From Trigonopsis variabilis (Eukaryota; Ascomycota; Trigonopsidomycetes; Trigonopsidales; Trigonopsidaceae), in contig PPXM03000013.1 in assembly GCA_003707065.3 (NCBI GenBank), forward strand, positions 101,357-165,356: a stretch of 64,000 bases of DNA. The letters are read 5' to 3'. Made by a program: the position numbers and the translations under genes. The notes below the pieces were generated by a model. It ran no database searches and had not been told where the DNA came from. It was given only the letters and a program-made list of their open reading frames with translations. Position 1 is the first letter of the stretch. The number at the start of each line of letters is the position of its first letter. This document shows, in pieces, positions 1 to 10,167 of the stretch.

Positions 1-1020
1 TCGATATCATCCTTTGTTTCTCGGAGAGGAGGTGAACATATATATTTGGCGCCTTCAAAGTTTGGTTTCTTCATCTGATCCGACAAAAGATAGAGGTATT
101 GTGGACATGTCTCTGCGGTGATGGGTAGAAGTCTGGTCTGAGCCGAACGGATATGATCTCGAGTTTGCCGATTTGATACGTGGACAATGAGAATAGGAGT
201 GTCCATGAGTTCTGACAAGCAGATTGCCCGATAGGATGCTTCGGTCTCGGCTATTGCTGGCCGTGAAACAGAATGATAAAAAGGATCTGTTTTGTTTTGT
301 TTTTTCAACTCGTTTATCAGACTGCAGTTAGATAACATAAAGCTTTCATCTCTCACAATTTGATCATGTCCCAGTTCTCAGCATGGATCATGGTCGTCAT
401 ACCGAGTTTCCTTGTTTGAACCATTAGTCTCATTATATTCTCATCACTCAATTGGCGACCTTCATATGTCATGTATGCTTTCACGCTGGAGACCCCATCT
501 TTGAAAACAAGAGCCAACTCCTTATTCACAACAGTGGCAGTTGGGTTTGTCACAATCAGATGGAACCCATAGTCACAGTACGTTTGTCCAGTAGCCTTTT
601 CATGAGATTCCGCGACCCACACACGATCTTACCTTCTTGTGATAATCTGCTACTACCTTGGTGACGCTTTGATCGCTGGGACTCTGAGCAGCAAAACTTA
701 TGATCGTCGTCGTTCCTCCACATATTGCTGACCGAGTGCCAGACTCAAACGAGTCTCCCGTCAGGGCAGTGCTATGTCCTTGATCGATATGGCAGTGGGA
801 ATCAACTCCGCCCGGAGTAACATAAGCTCCTTGTGCGTCAATGACTTTTTTGGCGCTTCTAGCCAATCCACAGCCAATGCAAGTGATTATTCCGTCCACA
901 ATCGCGATATCAGAATTAGGTGGATAAAGAATTTGGCCAGCATTAACCTTAATATCAATAATCGAACACGTCCAACTAACAAACCACCACGCCGTTGGTA
1001 ATTACGGTATCAAAGCTCAT
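1..1020 (-). CDS. Hydantoinase / dihydropyrimidinase, C-terminus cut off by window edge
   Basis: Cyclic-amidohydrolase-superfamily enzyme that hydrolyses the ring amide of hydantoins or dihydropyrimidines to N-carbamoyl amino acids, probably in the cytosol. I read four exons (1020-985, 947-633, 595-357, 321-1) separated by introns of 37, 37 and 35 nt. The joined product runs about 303 residues to the edge; the family is usually 460-550. Visible metal-site features are the HxH pair (His63, His65 in DSHCHID), the lysine that is carbamylated in this family (Lys156 in SVKAYMTYEG), His188 in IHAEN and His244 in IVHVS. The family block ETCPQYLYLL lies in the last exon, and the final metal-binding Asp must lie outside the window. 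The first intron is the least certain junction. Hydantoin versus dihydrouracil specificity cannot be read from sequence, but the N-carbamoylase and NCS1 permease nearby favour hydantoin-type substrates. Confidence 0.88.
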
Positions 1021-1358
1021 TCTCTTCGACGAATTCAGCGAGAAGCAACTTTCTGCGTCGTCTGCCGGTATAAAAGGAGTTGGTCTTTTCGGACCTTATC
1101 GCCGAACACGGCATCCTCTGCTCGATCTCTTTTGATCTGGCCTTCCTTTCCCCGAAGACCTCTCAAAGCTCGAACTTTTCCCTCGGTTACTCGGTTACAC
1201 GGCTAGTGGATCGCTCGTTATCTTATCGCATGTAACGCTGCGATAAGGAGTATCATCGAGTGTCTGAGTCTGTGCCTACATTGAATGACACGAGATTAAG
1301 AAATTTGCTTTTATTTTACAGCCACACGGACTGACTATTTACATGCTAGAATTTCGAT
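1021..1358 (-). promoter_or_regulatory. Hydantoinase promoter with three GATAAG sites
   Basis: Gap between the RidA stop and the hydantoinase start. It holds GATAAG/CTTATC hexamers at 1095-1100, 1222-1227 and 1242-1247, the core bound by GATA factors of nitrogen catabolite control (AreA, Gln3 class). A TATAAAA-like stretch lies about 50 bp upstream of the ATG. Function is inferred from the sites and the neighbouring genes. Confidence 0.5.
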
Positions 1359-1780
1359 TTATTGTAGTGCGCTGCATTCTATTTCAATCAGAGCACCACG
1401 GGGGAGGCCTGAAACAGCCACACAAGTTCTTGCAGGCTTCATGTCGGGAAAGTAAGTGGCATAGATCTTGTTGATTGCCGCAAAGTCATCCATGGTTCTT
1501 AAAAAGACATTCACTTTGACTATTTTTTCCAAGCTTGTATTAGCAGCTTTCAAAATGAGCTTGATATTTTCAAGGCTTTGAACCTAAATGGTAAGCAGTT
1601 TCACTAAACTTTTTGTACCGTCTGCTCTTCTACCGTGTCTGGCAGCTTGCCGGTGTCTGGACATGTTCCTGTCTGACCCGACAAAAAGACCATTCCCGAG
1701 CATGAGATCGCTTGCGAAATGACAGGGTTTGGCGATGGCGCGGCCGAGGTGAAGATAACTTTGGGCACTTCTTCTGACAT
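1359..1780 (-). CDS. RidA/YjgF-family enamine/imine deaminase
   Basis: Small Rid-family protein that hydrolyses reactive enamine or imine intermediates such as 2-aminoacrylate to keto acids and ammonia. Two exons (1780-1619, 1583-1359) with a 35-nt intron give 128 residues, the normal family length. The N-terminal half has the typical SQAI...GMVFLSGQTG segment; the C-terminal half has the family block PARTCVAVSGLPRGALIEIE with the conserved Arg that binds the substrate carboxylate, ending in the usual Glu region. Without splicing, the reading frame stops right after the TVQK stretch, so the intron is needed. It is divergent from the N-carbamoylase across about 210 bp. RutC, a Rid protein, plays a comparable part in bacterial pyrimidine breakdown, so co-location with ring-opening genes makes sense; its exact substrate here is unknown. 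Confidence 0.9.
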
Positions 1781-1990
1781 ACTTTTCTGAAAAACGTACA
1801 GTAGAACCCTAGCTTTTTGTACTCATCAGTATTCTGGATCTCGCTTTGTTAACCGCCGGCAAGGCCCTGACCATCATTATTGCCGAGTGCGTAACGGCTA
1901 ATTCCCGCTTACGCTAAGAGAGTGTTATATATTTTGAAGAGAACAGACGATGAACAAGATAATCACGTTCCACTCTTACTGAAGTTCTCA
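1781..1990. promoter_or_regulatory. Divergent promoter, RidA / N-carbamoylase
   Basis: A 210-bp gap between two head-to-head genes whose products plausibly act in one pathway, so joint control is likely. Only one GATAA core (near 1956) is seen, unlike the GATAAG pairs in the other promoters of this cluster. A CCGCCGG stretch near 1853 could be a zinc-cluster half-site. Confidence 0.35.
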
Positions 1991-2995
1991 ATGGCAAGGA
2001 AAATCAAGGTTGCTGCCGCCCAAGTGGGACGCGTCGATGCTGACACTCCTCGAGAAGAGGTGGTCAAAAGAATGAACGCACTTCTCGATCAGGCAGCTGA
2101 GAAAGGCATTGTCTTGGTGGTCTTTCCTGAATTGACTTTCACAACCTTCTTTGCAAGATACACCATGGAGCCTGGCTCCAAAGAAGCCGATAAATGGTTT
2201 GAACAAGGAGACATTCGGGAAAGCAAAGAGTTGAAGCCCTTCTTCGATCACGCCAAGGAGCTTAAGATCGCCGTCTATGTGGGTTATGGCGAGCTTACTG
2301 AGGAAGGCGAGCACTATAACAGTGCGATCACAGTCGGTCGCGATGGTAGCATCATAGCAAAGTACCGAAAGACACATATTCCAGGGGATAAAGCACCCAT
2401 GAAACAGTTGAATACCCAACATATGGAAAAGAGGTACTTTCTCCCAGGAAATCTGGGCATGAATGCTTTCAGACTACCCGGCACAGGAGTTGAGACCAAC
2501 GAGGAACATGGAGACCCTATCTGCGGAATGCTCATCTGCAATGATCGGCGATGGCCCGAGTCTTGGCGCGTCTACGGCCTTCAAGGAGCTGAGATGATTC
2601 TCTGTGGGTTCAACACACCTTCCAATGGCCCCAGAAACCATGGCTTCGGCTTCGATATGCCTTTAGATGAGTGCGACCAACTGTGCCGCTACCACAATGA
2701 GCTCTGCATGACATACAACTCGTACGCTAATTGCTGCTTTGGGATTGCTGCCGCACGATGCGGCCCTGATGATGGAATCTATGACATGATTCCAGAATCC
2801 ATGATTGTCGATCCGGCCGGCAGAATCGTGGCTCGCGCACAAACGGGCGGTGATGAATTGGTCGACGCTGAAATTGATCTCGACATGTGCAATCTGCCCC
2901 GTAAGCGAATCTTTGATTTCGATCGTCACCGTCGCCCAGAAGCATATGGATTAATCACTTCAAGAAAAGCAATTGTTGAGCCTCCATTTCTATAA
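1991..2995 (+). CDS. N-carbamoyl-D-amino-acid amidohydrolase (nitrilase superfamily)
   Basis: Carbon-nitrogen hydrolase that cleaves N-carbamoyl amino acids to the free amino acid, CO2 and ammonia, the step after hydantoinase. It is intronless, 334 residues. The frame is open from 1922, but starting at the internal ATG puts the catalytic Glu (VVFPEL) at 47 and Lys (KYRKTH) at 127, matching the numbering I recall for bacterial D-carbamoylases; Cys183 (ICNDRRWPE) completes the Glu-Lys-Cys triad. The insertion before the Cys accounts for the slightly longer protein (bacterial forms are near 304). Beta-ureidopropionase is the main alternative, but that family is longer and has a different N-terminus. 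It sits head to head with RidA and upstream of the NCS1 permease. D-stereospecificity is inferred from family likeness only. Confidence 0.88.
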   Translation: MARKIKVAAAQVGRVDADTPREEVVKRMNALLDQAAEKGIVLVVFPELTFTTFFARYTMEPGSKEADKWFEQGDIRESKELKPFFDHAKELKIAVYVGYGELTEEGEHYNSAITVGRDGSIIAKYRKTHIPGDKAPMKQLNTQHMEKRYFLPGNLGMNAFRLPGTGVETNEEHGDPICGMLICNDRRWPESWRVYGLQGAEMILCGFNTPSNGPRNHGFGFDMPLDECDQLCRYHNELCMTYNSYANCCFGIAAARCGPDDGIYDMIPESMIVDPAGRIVARAQTGGDELVDAEIDLDMCNLPRKRIFDFDRHRRPEAYGLITSRKAIVEPPFL

Positions 2996-3426
2996 ACTTG
3001 TTTGCTAATAATAAAAAAATGCCAACTACAAGATCATGCCGCAACTACTTTTCGTAAAATGACTTTTCTTTAGATCACCCCATCATTTTCCCCAGCTTGT
3101 CATCATTCTTGCTAGCAAGCTCGAGGTTATCGGTATCGCCTGACAGCGTGAGAGTGCGGCGCATGGGCGTAGACTTGTGTTTCTGGTGTTACAACTTAGC
3201 CGATAAAGATAGCCGGACAACTAGGTCGCCAGTCAAGGCGAAAGATGATGCAGACAGTGCACTGTCACCTTTTTTGATAAGAAAATCATCGGAAAAACCA
3301 CGTTGATCGATCGGATAAGCTTGCGCGGTACCATACCCGTCGATATAACCGATGAGATAAGGGAGAAGAACATGTCCAGAGCCTTATATAGAATCCAAGC
3401 GCGATCTCTATTTGAATCAAATCACA
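2996..3426 (+). promoter_or_regulatory. NCS1 permease promoter with GATAAG pair
   Basis: Holds the 3' end of the N-carbamoylase transcript and the permease promoter. GATAAG hexamers lie at 3314-3319 and 3356-3361, about 70-110 bp upstream of the ATG, and a GATAAAGATAG stretch lies near 3201. This fits nitrogen catabolite control by GATA factors. No other gene is seen. Confidence 0.45.
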
Positions 3427-5265
3427 ATGGTTGAAGGGTCCTTTCTGAAAAGACTCGATTATCGATTACAGACAAGACATTGGAAAGAAAACCATGGCGA
3501 AGACAAACACCAGAACATGAGAAATGAAGATCTCGGTAAGGAAACGAATATGCATAAACTAACAGTCAAGATCCTACGCCGTGAGTTAGCCATGATGAGG
3601 TTGTGGAGCTGACAGAATTAGACCTAGTATGAGGACGTGGAGCTGGATCCAATATTTCCTTGTCTTTTGGGCAGTTTCTTTCAATCCTAATCAATATAAT
3701 ACTGGTGCAAGTTTAGTCAATCAGGGTCTGGTATGGTGATTTTTGCTTCACAAGACTAACGGGATCAGCTCTGGTGGCAGGCTACCGTGGCTATCTGCAT
3801 TTCGTGCTGTATCTGTTCTTTTGCTCTAGTTTTTATCTCCCGTGGTCCTTCAACATACCACATTGGGTTTCCTGTCTTTATCAGAACATGTGCTGGCCAT
3901 TATGGTGCATATTTTTTCATTCTCCTACGCCTTATGGTTGCCTCCATCTTCTTCGCCGTTCAAAGCTACTATGCAGGTCAATTAACTGATGTGATGATGA
4001 GATGTATCTTTGGGTATAAGTGGCAGAACATCCCCAACCATATTCCTGAAGTCCAGCATTTCACGACGAGAAACATGGTCGCCTATTTGATCTACTGGGT
4101 TGTCCAGCTTCCCTTCATGTTCATTCATCCGGAAAAAGCCCGCTGGCTCTTCACAGTAAAGTCTATTATTGTCCCTCCTGTCATCTTTGCGACGTTTGGG
4201 TTTGTCATTGCTAAAAATGGAGGCTCCATTGGCCATCCAGACTCCCTTACTACCAAAGCTTTAACTCCATCTCAGACTGGCTGGGCTTTCATGGCAGCCA
4301 TGAACTCTGTGGCTGGTACGACTGTTCCTGAGATCATGAGTAACGCTGATCTCGCTCGATATGCGAGGAAAGTTTGGTATACAACGTGGCCACAATGGTT
4401 TGGTTTAGCCTCGGCGAGAGCTCTGGTCATCTTTCTCGGTATAGCATCTGCGAGTGCTGCCAAAGGAGTCTACGGTACAGCATACTGGAACATGTGGGAT
4501 CTTTATGGTGCCATTTTGGATCATAACTGGAATGCCGGGGCTCGCTGTGCTGTTGCATTAGCCTGTTTTTTCCAGCTGTTTGCAGTTATAGCGACTAACT
4601 TGAATGCAAACTGTCTTCCCGTGGGAGCTGACTTGACAGGGCTTTTCCCCAAATATTTCAATATTGTCCGTGGTCAGTTCCTCTGTGCAATGCTCGCTTG
4701 GCCTTTAGTTCCTTGGAGAATCGTTGGCACGGCTCAGAATCTTCTGATCTTCCTTGGCTCGTCTACCTGTTTCCTTGGGTCTCTGATTGGTATCTGCATC
4801 ACAGACTACTTTTTTATTCGCAAGGGAAATATACATATTCCTTCTCTCTATCTCCCGCAAGAGTCAAGCCCTTATTATTACTATAAAGGTTTCAATATTC
4901 GCACCTACATCTCCTGGGTTGCTGGGACTGTCATCACTATTCATGGCCTGTCTGGATCTTACAGCATCACTGCTCCTCAAGTCTCTAAACACTTTTATTC
5001 GCTCGGCTTCCTCCTTTCTTACACGACAGGCTCAGTTTTCTATTTTGTTATAAACAAGTTCTTTCCACCTAAGATCTACCCCAAGGGTCACGAGGACTCT
5101 CCCAAAACTTTTGAATATCTCGGGGCCACGGATGGCTATTTTGAGGATGAAAATGTAATTGAAGGAGTGGTTTTTGTTGATGAGGCTAACGACAAGTCTG
5201 AGTCAGATGATAGGCTGAGAGATACAAAGGGTGACTTGCCTTCTTTTGGGAGTAGCTTGACTTAG
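3427..5265 (+). CDS. NCS1-family nucleobase/hydantoin/allantoin permease
   Basis: Plasma-membrane symporter of the NCS1 family (purines, pyrimidines, allantoin, thiamine, hydantoins). Four exons (3427-3535, 3571-3580, 3622-3730, 3769-5265) with introns of 35, 41 and 38 nt give 574 residues, normal for fungal members. The second exon is only 10 nt; it is needed to build the conserved N-terminal block NEDLDPTPPSMRTW and keep frame. After it come the family signatures SFNPNQYNTGASL (helix 1), LLWWQA, a GFPVFIRTCAG loop and about 12 membrane segments. The acidic, hydrophilic C-terminal tail has Lys and Glu residues suited to ubiquitin-driven turnover. In bacteria the NCS1 member Mhp1 imports hydantoins and is encoded beside a hydantoinase, which makes a cyclic ureide a good substrate guess here. 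The coding end overlaps a 33-bp tandem duplication. Confidence 0.9.
3571..3580 (+). other. 10-nt microexon of the NCS1 permease gene
   Basis: The ten bases ATCCTACGCC are flanked by a CTAAC branch site and TCAAG acceptor on the left and a GTGAGT donor on the right. Including them gives Asp-Pro-Thr-Pro at the position where NCS1 proteins have a DPxPP-type motif. Joining exon 1 directly to exon 3 hits a stop within four codons, and the other nearby acceptor (AACAG) also leads to a stop. Confidence 0.8.
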
Positions 5266-5306
5266 TCCTTGCCTTCTTTTGGGAGTTGCTTGACTTAGTC
5301 CTTGCC
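5235..5306 (+). repeat. 33-bp tandem duplication spanning the permease stop codon
   Basis: Two 33-bp copies (5235-5267 and 5268-5300, one mismatch, agtagctt versus agttgctt) followed by a 6-bp partial third copy. Each copy includes the TAG stop, so the duplication extended the 3' UTR without changing the protein. Confidence 0.9.
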
Positions 5307-6252
5307 GTTATCAATGTCTGTGTTCTTTTGGTTGCATTATCGTAGGCTATATTACAACTAATCATTCGGGGGTCCAAGGCATCAAACCAAGTCTAAAACA
5401 GTTACATCTACTGTTGCCTAAGTTGAGACACTTGGAAATATTCGTATTCTAAAAACCTGCATAGTCCAATTGCGGAACTTAAAAGATACCCGTGTATCTT
5501 AATGGCATTCGCGAATGACGATCGTACGTTATTGTATATAGCCCTGAATAGCTCAGATATCCAACTACACAGCAAAAGGAGTAATGTTTTCTACTCTGTT
5601 GAGAAGTTTTTTTCAACTAAACCTATATCTCATTTAAGAGTTTGAATTTTCTATTTTCTTTCGACGATCACTCACACTGGAGAGCTATCAAAAACCGTAA
5701 CAGAGAAAAAGGATATCTAGCTTTCAATTGACGTCTTTTACAGCTACTAAACAAAGATATGCTGTGGTTAGAGGATGGAACTACACTTTAATCCCATGGC
5801 GTGGAATCTCTATCAAAGTTCTAATAATCTTTGATCCTTTCACACGACCAGCAAGTCAACTCATTACGTGACGAGGCCTCCTCTTCTGAAAGTGAAAGAG
5901 AACGACACTTTCATCTAGGGCAATGTAAGACCAATTCTTCTTTTCTTGAACGGAAAAGAAACTTTGATGCTAAACGACGTTATCCGTTATCAAGGCGGGT
6001 AAGAAGCTCGCGGAGAGAACCTAAGAAAATGCCGTACGGATTTATACCGAGCCCATCTGTATTATCGTGGCGGCATGTCTTTCATTTGCAATCGCCGATA
6101 AGGCTTGGGCGTAGCCGGGAAGGAACTGATAAGAACGGTAGCGCTCGGCTATCCGCTAACGAACCGCTTAAAGTGTTCCCAAAGGTGCAACGGCTAGGAC
6201 ACAAAGTGATTTAAAGATGAGGGAGCCTTGTCCGTAAGCTCCAATTCTTGCA
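5307..6252 (+). promoter_or_regulatory. Intergenic region with deacetylase promoter
   Basis: No convincing gene; a 127-codon open frame at 5831-6214 has no recognisable domain. GATAAG sites at 6097-6102 and 6128-6133 lie 120-155 bp upstream of the next start codon, in the same style as the other cluster promoters. Confidence 0.45.
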
Positions 6253-7326
6253 ATGGTGGTAGCTGAAGCGAAATACGACGTTCCTCGCGACTTGATTGGG
6301 TACGGTGAAGCTGGTCTTTCTGTGCCTTGGCCTAATGGTGCGAGAATAGCAATAACAATTTGCATCAACTATGAGTGAGTACAATGCTGAATAAGATTGA
6401 CGGTCAGGGAAGGCGCAGAACGTACGATTAGCAATGGCGATGCCGGATCAGAAATCAGCAATTGGGAGCGAAGTAAGTATGGCTCTTGGATTCCTTACTA
6501 ATATCTCAAGCCGGTGAGGCCCAGAAAATTGGTTCTCGTAACCCAGTAGCCGAATCTCATTACGATTATGGTGCGCGGGCTGGATTCTGGCGACTTTTCC
6601 GAATGTTCAGGTCGCGAGGACTACCCTTTACTCTCCTAGCTATTGGACAGGCAATTGAAAAGAACCCTTCTGTTATCGATGCCTGCGTAAGAGAAGGATG
6701 CGAGATTGCTGGACATGGATATCGATGGGTCGATTTCTATGACTGGGAGCCAGAAAGAGAAAAAAAGAACATCAACATGACTATCGATGCGATCAAAAAG
6801 TTATCAGGCTCTTACCCGAAAGGATGGTTTGTGGGTCGAGCTAGTCCCAACTCGATTGGTCTTGTTCAAGAAGTCTTTAAGGAGAGAGGACTCCCGCTCA
6901 AGTGGGAGAGCGACACCTTTGCGGACGACGTCCCATACTGGTTGACTATGCCAGGAAAGGACGACGAGCCAGAAGGTATGAGGTGTACTGTTGACCATTC
7001 TAATTACAGGATTGTTGATGGTTCCATACGCGTATGATTCCAACGACATGAAATTTTCCATGAATCCAGGCTTCCAAGCAGCAGATGGATGGTGTGACTA
7101 CTTGAAGAGAACGTTTGATACTCTGTATGAGGAAGGAGGAAAAATGATGTCGTTAGGCCTGCACTGTCGATTGGTGGGCCGACCAGGAAGAGCCAAAGCG
7201 TTGCAAGATTTTCTTGATTACATCTTGGCAAAAGAGGACGTCTGGGTCTGCAATCGCTCAGAGATTGCCGACTTTTTCGCCAAAACGTATCCATATAACC
7301 CCCCTAAGCTTCAAACCAAGCTATAG
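6253..7326 (+). CDS. PuuE-like allantoinase / polysaccharide-deacetylase-fold hydrolase
   Basis: NodB-homology metal-dependent hydrolase. Four exons (6253-6374, 6408-6472, 6511-6975, 7010-7326) with introns of 33, 38 and 34 nt give 322 residues. The arrangement NYEEGAE near residue 39, then SHYDYGARAGFWRLFRMF, a GHGYRW metal-binding segment, and GLLMVPYAYDSNDMKF match the cytosolic PuuE / peptidoglycan-deacetylase-like subgroup rather than secreted chitin deacetylases; no signal peptide is present. PuuE proteins open the hydantoin ring of allantoin without resembling classical allantoinase. In this neighbourhood (hydantoinase, carbamoylase, urea transporter) a cyclic-amide substrate is more likely than a polysaccharide, but the substrate is inferred. 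All three introns break the frame if retained, and each junction restores family sequence, so the gene model is well supported. Confidence 0.85.
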
Positions 7327-7543
7327 GATACAGGATCTGGCCGTACTGGGTAATTACTGTGCAGGTTGTCACATTAACTTGCACCGGGTTGGTCTTTTGT
7401 GCCGTCAGCCAAAGAAAGATTCTTAAGGTTTGTTGTAGTTGTACGCGTATCTGTCTTCTCACTCCGATATTAATCCTGCAATTATATACACATGCAATCC
7501 CCTTCTAACCGCAATAAACTCCGCGAAACAATCTATACTTTTA

Positions 7544-8669
7544 TTATGCATCTATGCCTTCATCCAGAGCGGAAGTCATTTCCTGCCCAGTCAATCTCCA
7601 AGCCTGAAAGCGCCAATTTAACTGCTTATGAGAATGAATGCAAAAACCAGCGCCAGAAGTAGGTTCAATGCCTCCTGTCTTTGGCATCTGCTTGGCATAG
7701 ACAAGCTTGCTGACCCGCGAGTGAACGAGAGCCATGCTGCACATCGTACAGGGCTCATGGGTGGTATATACATGGAGATTATGACAAAGGTATGTTTGTC
7801 CTGGGGCGGGCGAACCGTCCCGGACTTGACGTTTGTGTCCCTGCCGCCTTTCTCTCTCTTGTCGAGCCACTTCCTCTATTGCCTTCATCACGCTGTGATT
7901 AAGTGGATTCCCGTCAGTTTTGCGATGATCCGCTATTTTGCAGAGAACCTTATCTTCGTTGGGGTCCACGATAAGAGTCAGAATAGGGGGATTTTCGGAG
8001 TCTTGGAATTCGTGGGATAACACATCTTGCATGTACCGTGCCATTGTCGTAGCTTCTTCCTTCGAAAGATCTATTGGTCGTAATTGTGGATTATCTCGCC
8101 AGATACAGGGCCAGAGCATTTCTGACCATTGTTGGTTTTGTTCTCGAGTCAGAGCAGGAAACCTTGGACAGCTCTTTCGATAAATTGGGAGGCCACTCAT
8201 AACTTCGTCCAGAATCGCTCGCATTTCAGCCTCAGACTCAATACACTCCATCGAACAGATTTCCACGTTTAGCATGAGCTCATCCGAAGACGGAGGAGGA
8301 GTCGCATCATTATCACCAGGCTTGTTTGATCCGACTTTAAAAACACGACGAAGATGGCCCAAGTTAACTGGATCCGGAGGTACTCGCTCTTTCAGATGTC
8401 TGCAAGTCAGCCCCAAATTCTTTGTGAAAGCAATACCTTAGTAGCTTAGCTGAATCGCATGCCCGTAAAACCGTGACCCATATATCAACTGGAAATTAGC
8501 TTTTTGTCAACATGAAAGTAATACCAAGAACAAGATCGCACTCGGTTGGAACCCGACGAATCTCTATGAACTCGGCTGTCTGCCCATTCTTATGAGCACC
8601 GTTTGACGGAGTCTCCTTTGATGCCACAGAGCCATTTGGTGAGGCCCCATTCCGGTCCTCTGCCGTCAT
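7544..8669 (-). CDS. TAD3: tRNA adenosine-34 deaminase non-catalytic subunit
   Basis: Partner of Tad2 in the heterodimer that converts A34 to inosine in tRNA anticodons (nucleus or cytosol). Three exons (8669-8525, 8488-8437, 8399-7544), introns 36 and 37 nt, 350 residues, close to human ADAT3 (351). The C-terminal cytidine-deaminase-like domain keeps zinc ligands His (NHSVMKAIEEVA) and the PCTMC pair in THEPCTMCSMALVHSR. The catalytic Glu of the HAE motif is replaced by Val (HSVMK), as expected for Tad3. The first 35 residues are low complexity (Asn, Ser, Gly, Lys). The start is the first ATG after an in-frame stop. It is an essential housekeeping gene lying inside a nitrogen-catabolism cluster, convergent with the PuuE-like gene, and has no evident functional link to its neighbours. 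Confidence 0.9.
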
Positions 8670-8889
8670 TAACGCGGTCACCAAGATTCAACAATTTTTT
8701 TCCACTGCTGGGTGATTTGAAACCGTTACAACGAACGTTACAATGACTTGTCCCATCGCACCACACAGTGCAATCAATCATTGCGAGAATGGACGTATTA
8801 ATACACTGAAGCTGAGTTGTGTATAATATTAAGCTTACAAGGCTTACGTCCTGATTAAAGATAGAACCTAACTTGCTGTGGTATTAGAG

Positions 8890-10167
8890 CTATGTAGTGT
8901 GATGGCCATTGGTATATCCGTTTGTAGACTCCGAAGGAAACGCACACGTTCCTGAGACCATCTTTTGGGCGGGAGTCGCCGACGGAGACACATCGAAATC
9001 AAAGATATCCATGGGAACTCCTATGGTGGTACATGAATTGGGGATGTCGACGATTCCAGCCACATGGCCTTGGATGGGAGCTGAACTCAGCAGTAAATAA
9101 ATTTGATAGTCATTATATCCAAATCGGCGGAAATATTCAATGGTTCGGAGAACAGTTTGACGATAAGCTTCGGTAGTATCAAGGAATAATTGTTCCCCTT
9201 CACTGTTGACTGAGAACCCTTCAAAAGTAAGATACCGGTTTGGTCCATAGTGAGGTTCCATGGGCCCAGGAATATACATGGGGGACTTCATATCCATAGC
9301 AGACATGCCGCCCTTTAGAAGGGAACATTTGAGGGTGATTACGCCGGCCATCTCGATGCCCCCACAGAAAGAGATTTCACCGTCACCCTGGGAAAAATGG
9401 AGATCCCCGACTGAGAGCTTGGCCCCAGGGACATAGACAGGAAGATAGACCTTGGATCCTCTTGAGAGGTTTTTTATATCGCAGTTTCCGCCATTTTCAG
9501 GCCGTCCAGGAATCGTGCGGGCTCCTTCTGCAGCGACACGAGCAGCAGAGGTCTGGTCAGCTAGCGTACCAGCAAAAGCGTGGTTCTTATTCGGTAGCTG
9601 GGCAACAATCTTGTCTGTTTTATTACAGGCGACTAACTCGCCCTCGCGGCGGTTCCATTCTGCCAGGATCTCATGACTGGGGGCAGTTCCGACGATACCA
9701 GGGTGGATGAGACCAGCAAATCGAACCCCAGGAATGTGTCGCGAAGAACAATGAATGCCCTCGAAATCAAAAACGGCTTTAGCAGCAAGAGGATAAAGCT
9801 CATCTAGGAAACCACCGCCATTTTCCTTCGCAAAGACCCCGCAATAACCCCAAGGCTGGCGCTCGAGCGGTTGCACGTCCTGGATCTCGACAACGAGCAC
9901 ATCGCCAGGTTCAGCACCTTTGACGTTGACGGGACCAGACAGATAATGAATATGAGTAAGATCGACATATTTGATGTCGTCTGCGCAATCGTCATTTTTG
10001 ATCTGACCTCCTGTCCAGTCGAGACATTCCATCTTGAACACTTCCCCTTCTTCTACATCAACCGCAGCAGGAATATCAGGGTGCCAGCGATTATGCAGTC
10101 CTGGCTGCTCCCAGGCGGGCTTGTCGAGAGAAACTTTAACGGCAGTGCGAATGGGTTTGATAGCCAT
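8890..10167 (-). CDS. fmdS: Formamidase (FmdA/AmdA family)
   Basis: Zinc-dependent hydrolase of the acetamidase/formamidase family that splits formamide to formate and ammonia. It is intronless, 425 residues, standard for fungal FmdS. Family segments run throughout: HNRWHPDIP near residue 26, the DWTGGQI segment, VEIQDVQPLE, a PGIVGTAPS stretch, the metal-site region DLHFSQGDGEISFCGG, and EVAGVITLK-type core. The last 20 residues are a non-conserved Ser/Thr/Asn/His tail. It shares a 516-bp divergent promoter with the DUR3 urea transporter that has GATAAG sites and zinc-cluster-like palindromes, consistent with nitrogen control. In the cluster it would recover ammonia from formamide or a related small amide; acetamide is the alternative substrate. 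Confidence 0.92.
   Translation of the reverse strand: MAIKPIRTAVKVSLDKPAWEQPGLHNRWHPDIPAAVDVEEGEVFKMECLDWTGGQIKNDDCADDIKYVDLTHIHYLSGPVNVKGAEPGDVLVVEIQDVQPLERQPWGYCGVFAKENGGGFLDELYPLAAKAVFDFEGIHCSSRHIPGVRFAGLIHPGIVGTAPSHEILAEWNRREGELVACNKTDKIVAQLPNKNHAFAGTLADQTSAARVAAEGARTIPGRPENGGNCDIKNLSRGSKVYLPVYVPGAKLSVGDLHFSQGDGEISFCGGIEMAGVITLKCSLLKGGMSAMDMKSPMYIPGPMEPHYGPNRYLTFEGFSVNSEGEQLFLDTTEAYRQTVLRTIEYFRRFGYNDYQIYLLLSSAPIQGHVAGIVDIPNSCTTIGVPMDIFDFDVSPSATPAQKMVSGTCAFPSESTNGYTNGHHTT

Noticed and set aside
1922-1990. Upstream extension of the N-carbamoylase frame by 23 codons
   Set aside because: The internal ATG gives the standard catalytic-residue numbering; the extension has no family match and lies in the promoter.
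5831-6214. 127-codon plus-strand ORF, Ser/Arg/Glu-rich
   Set aside because: No domain, overlaps the GATAAG-containing promoter of the next gene, and composition looks non-coding.
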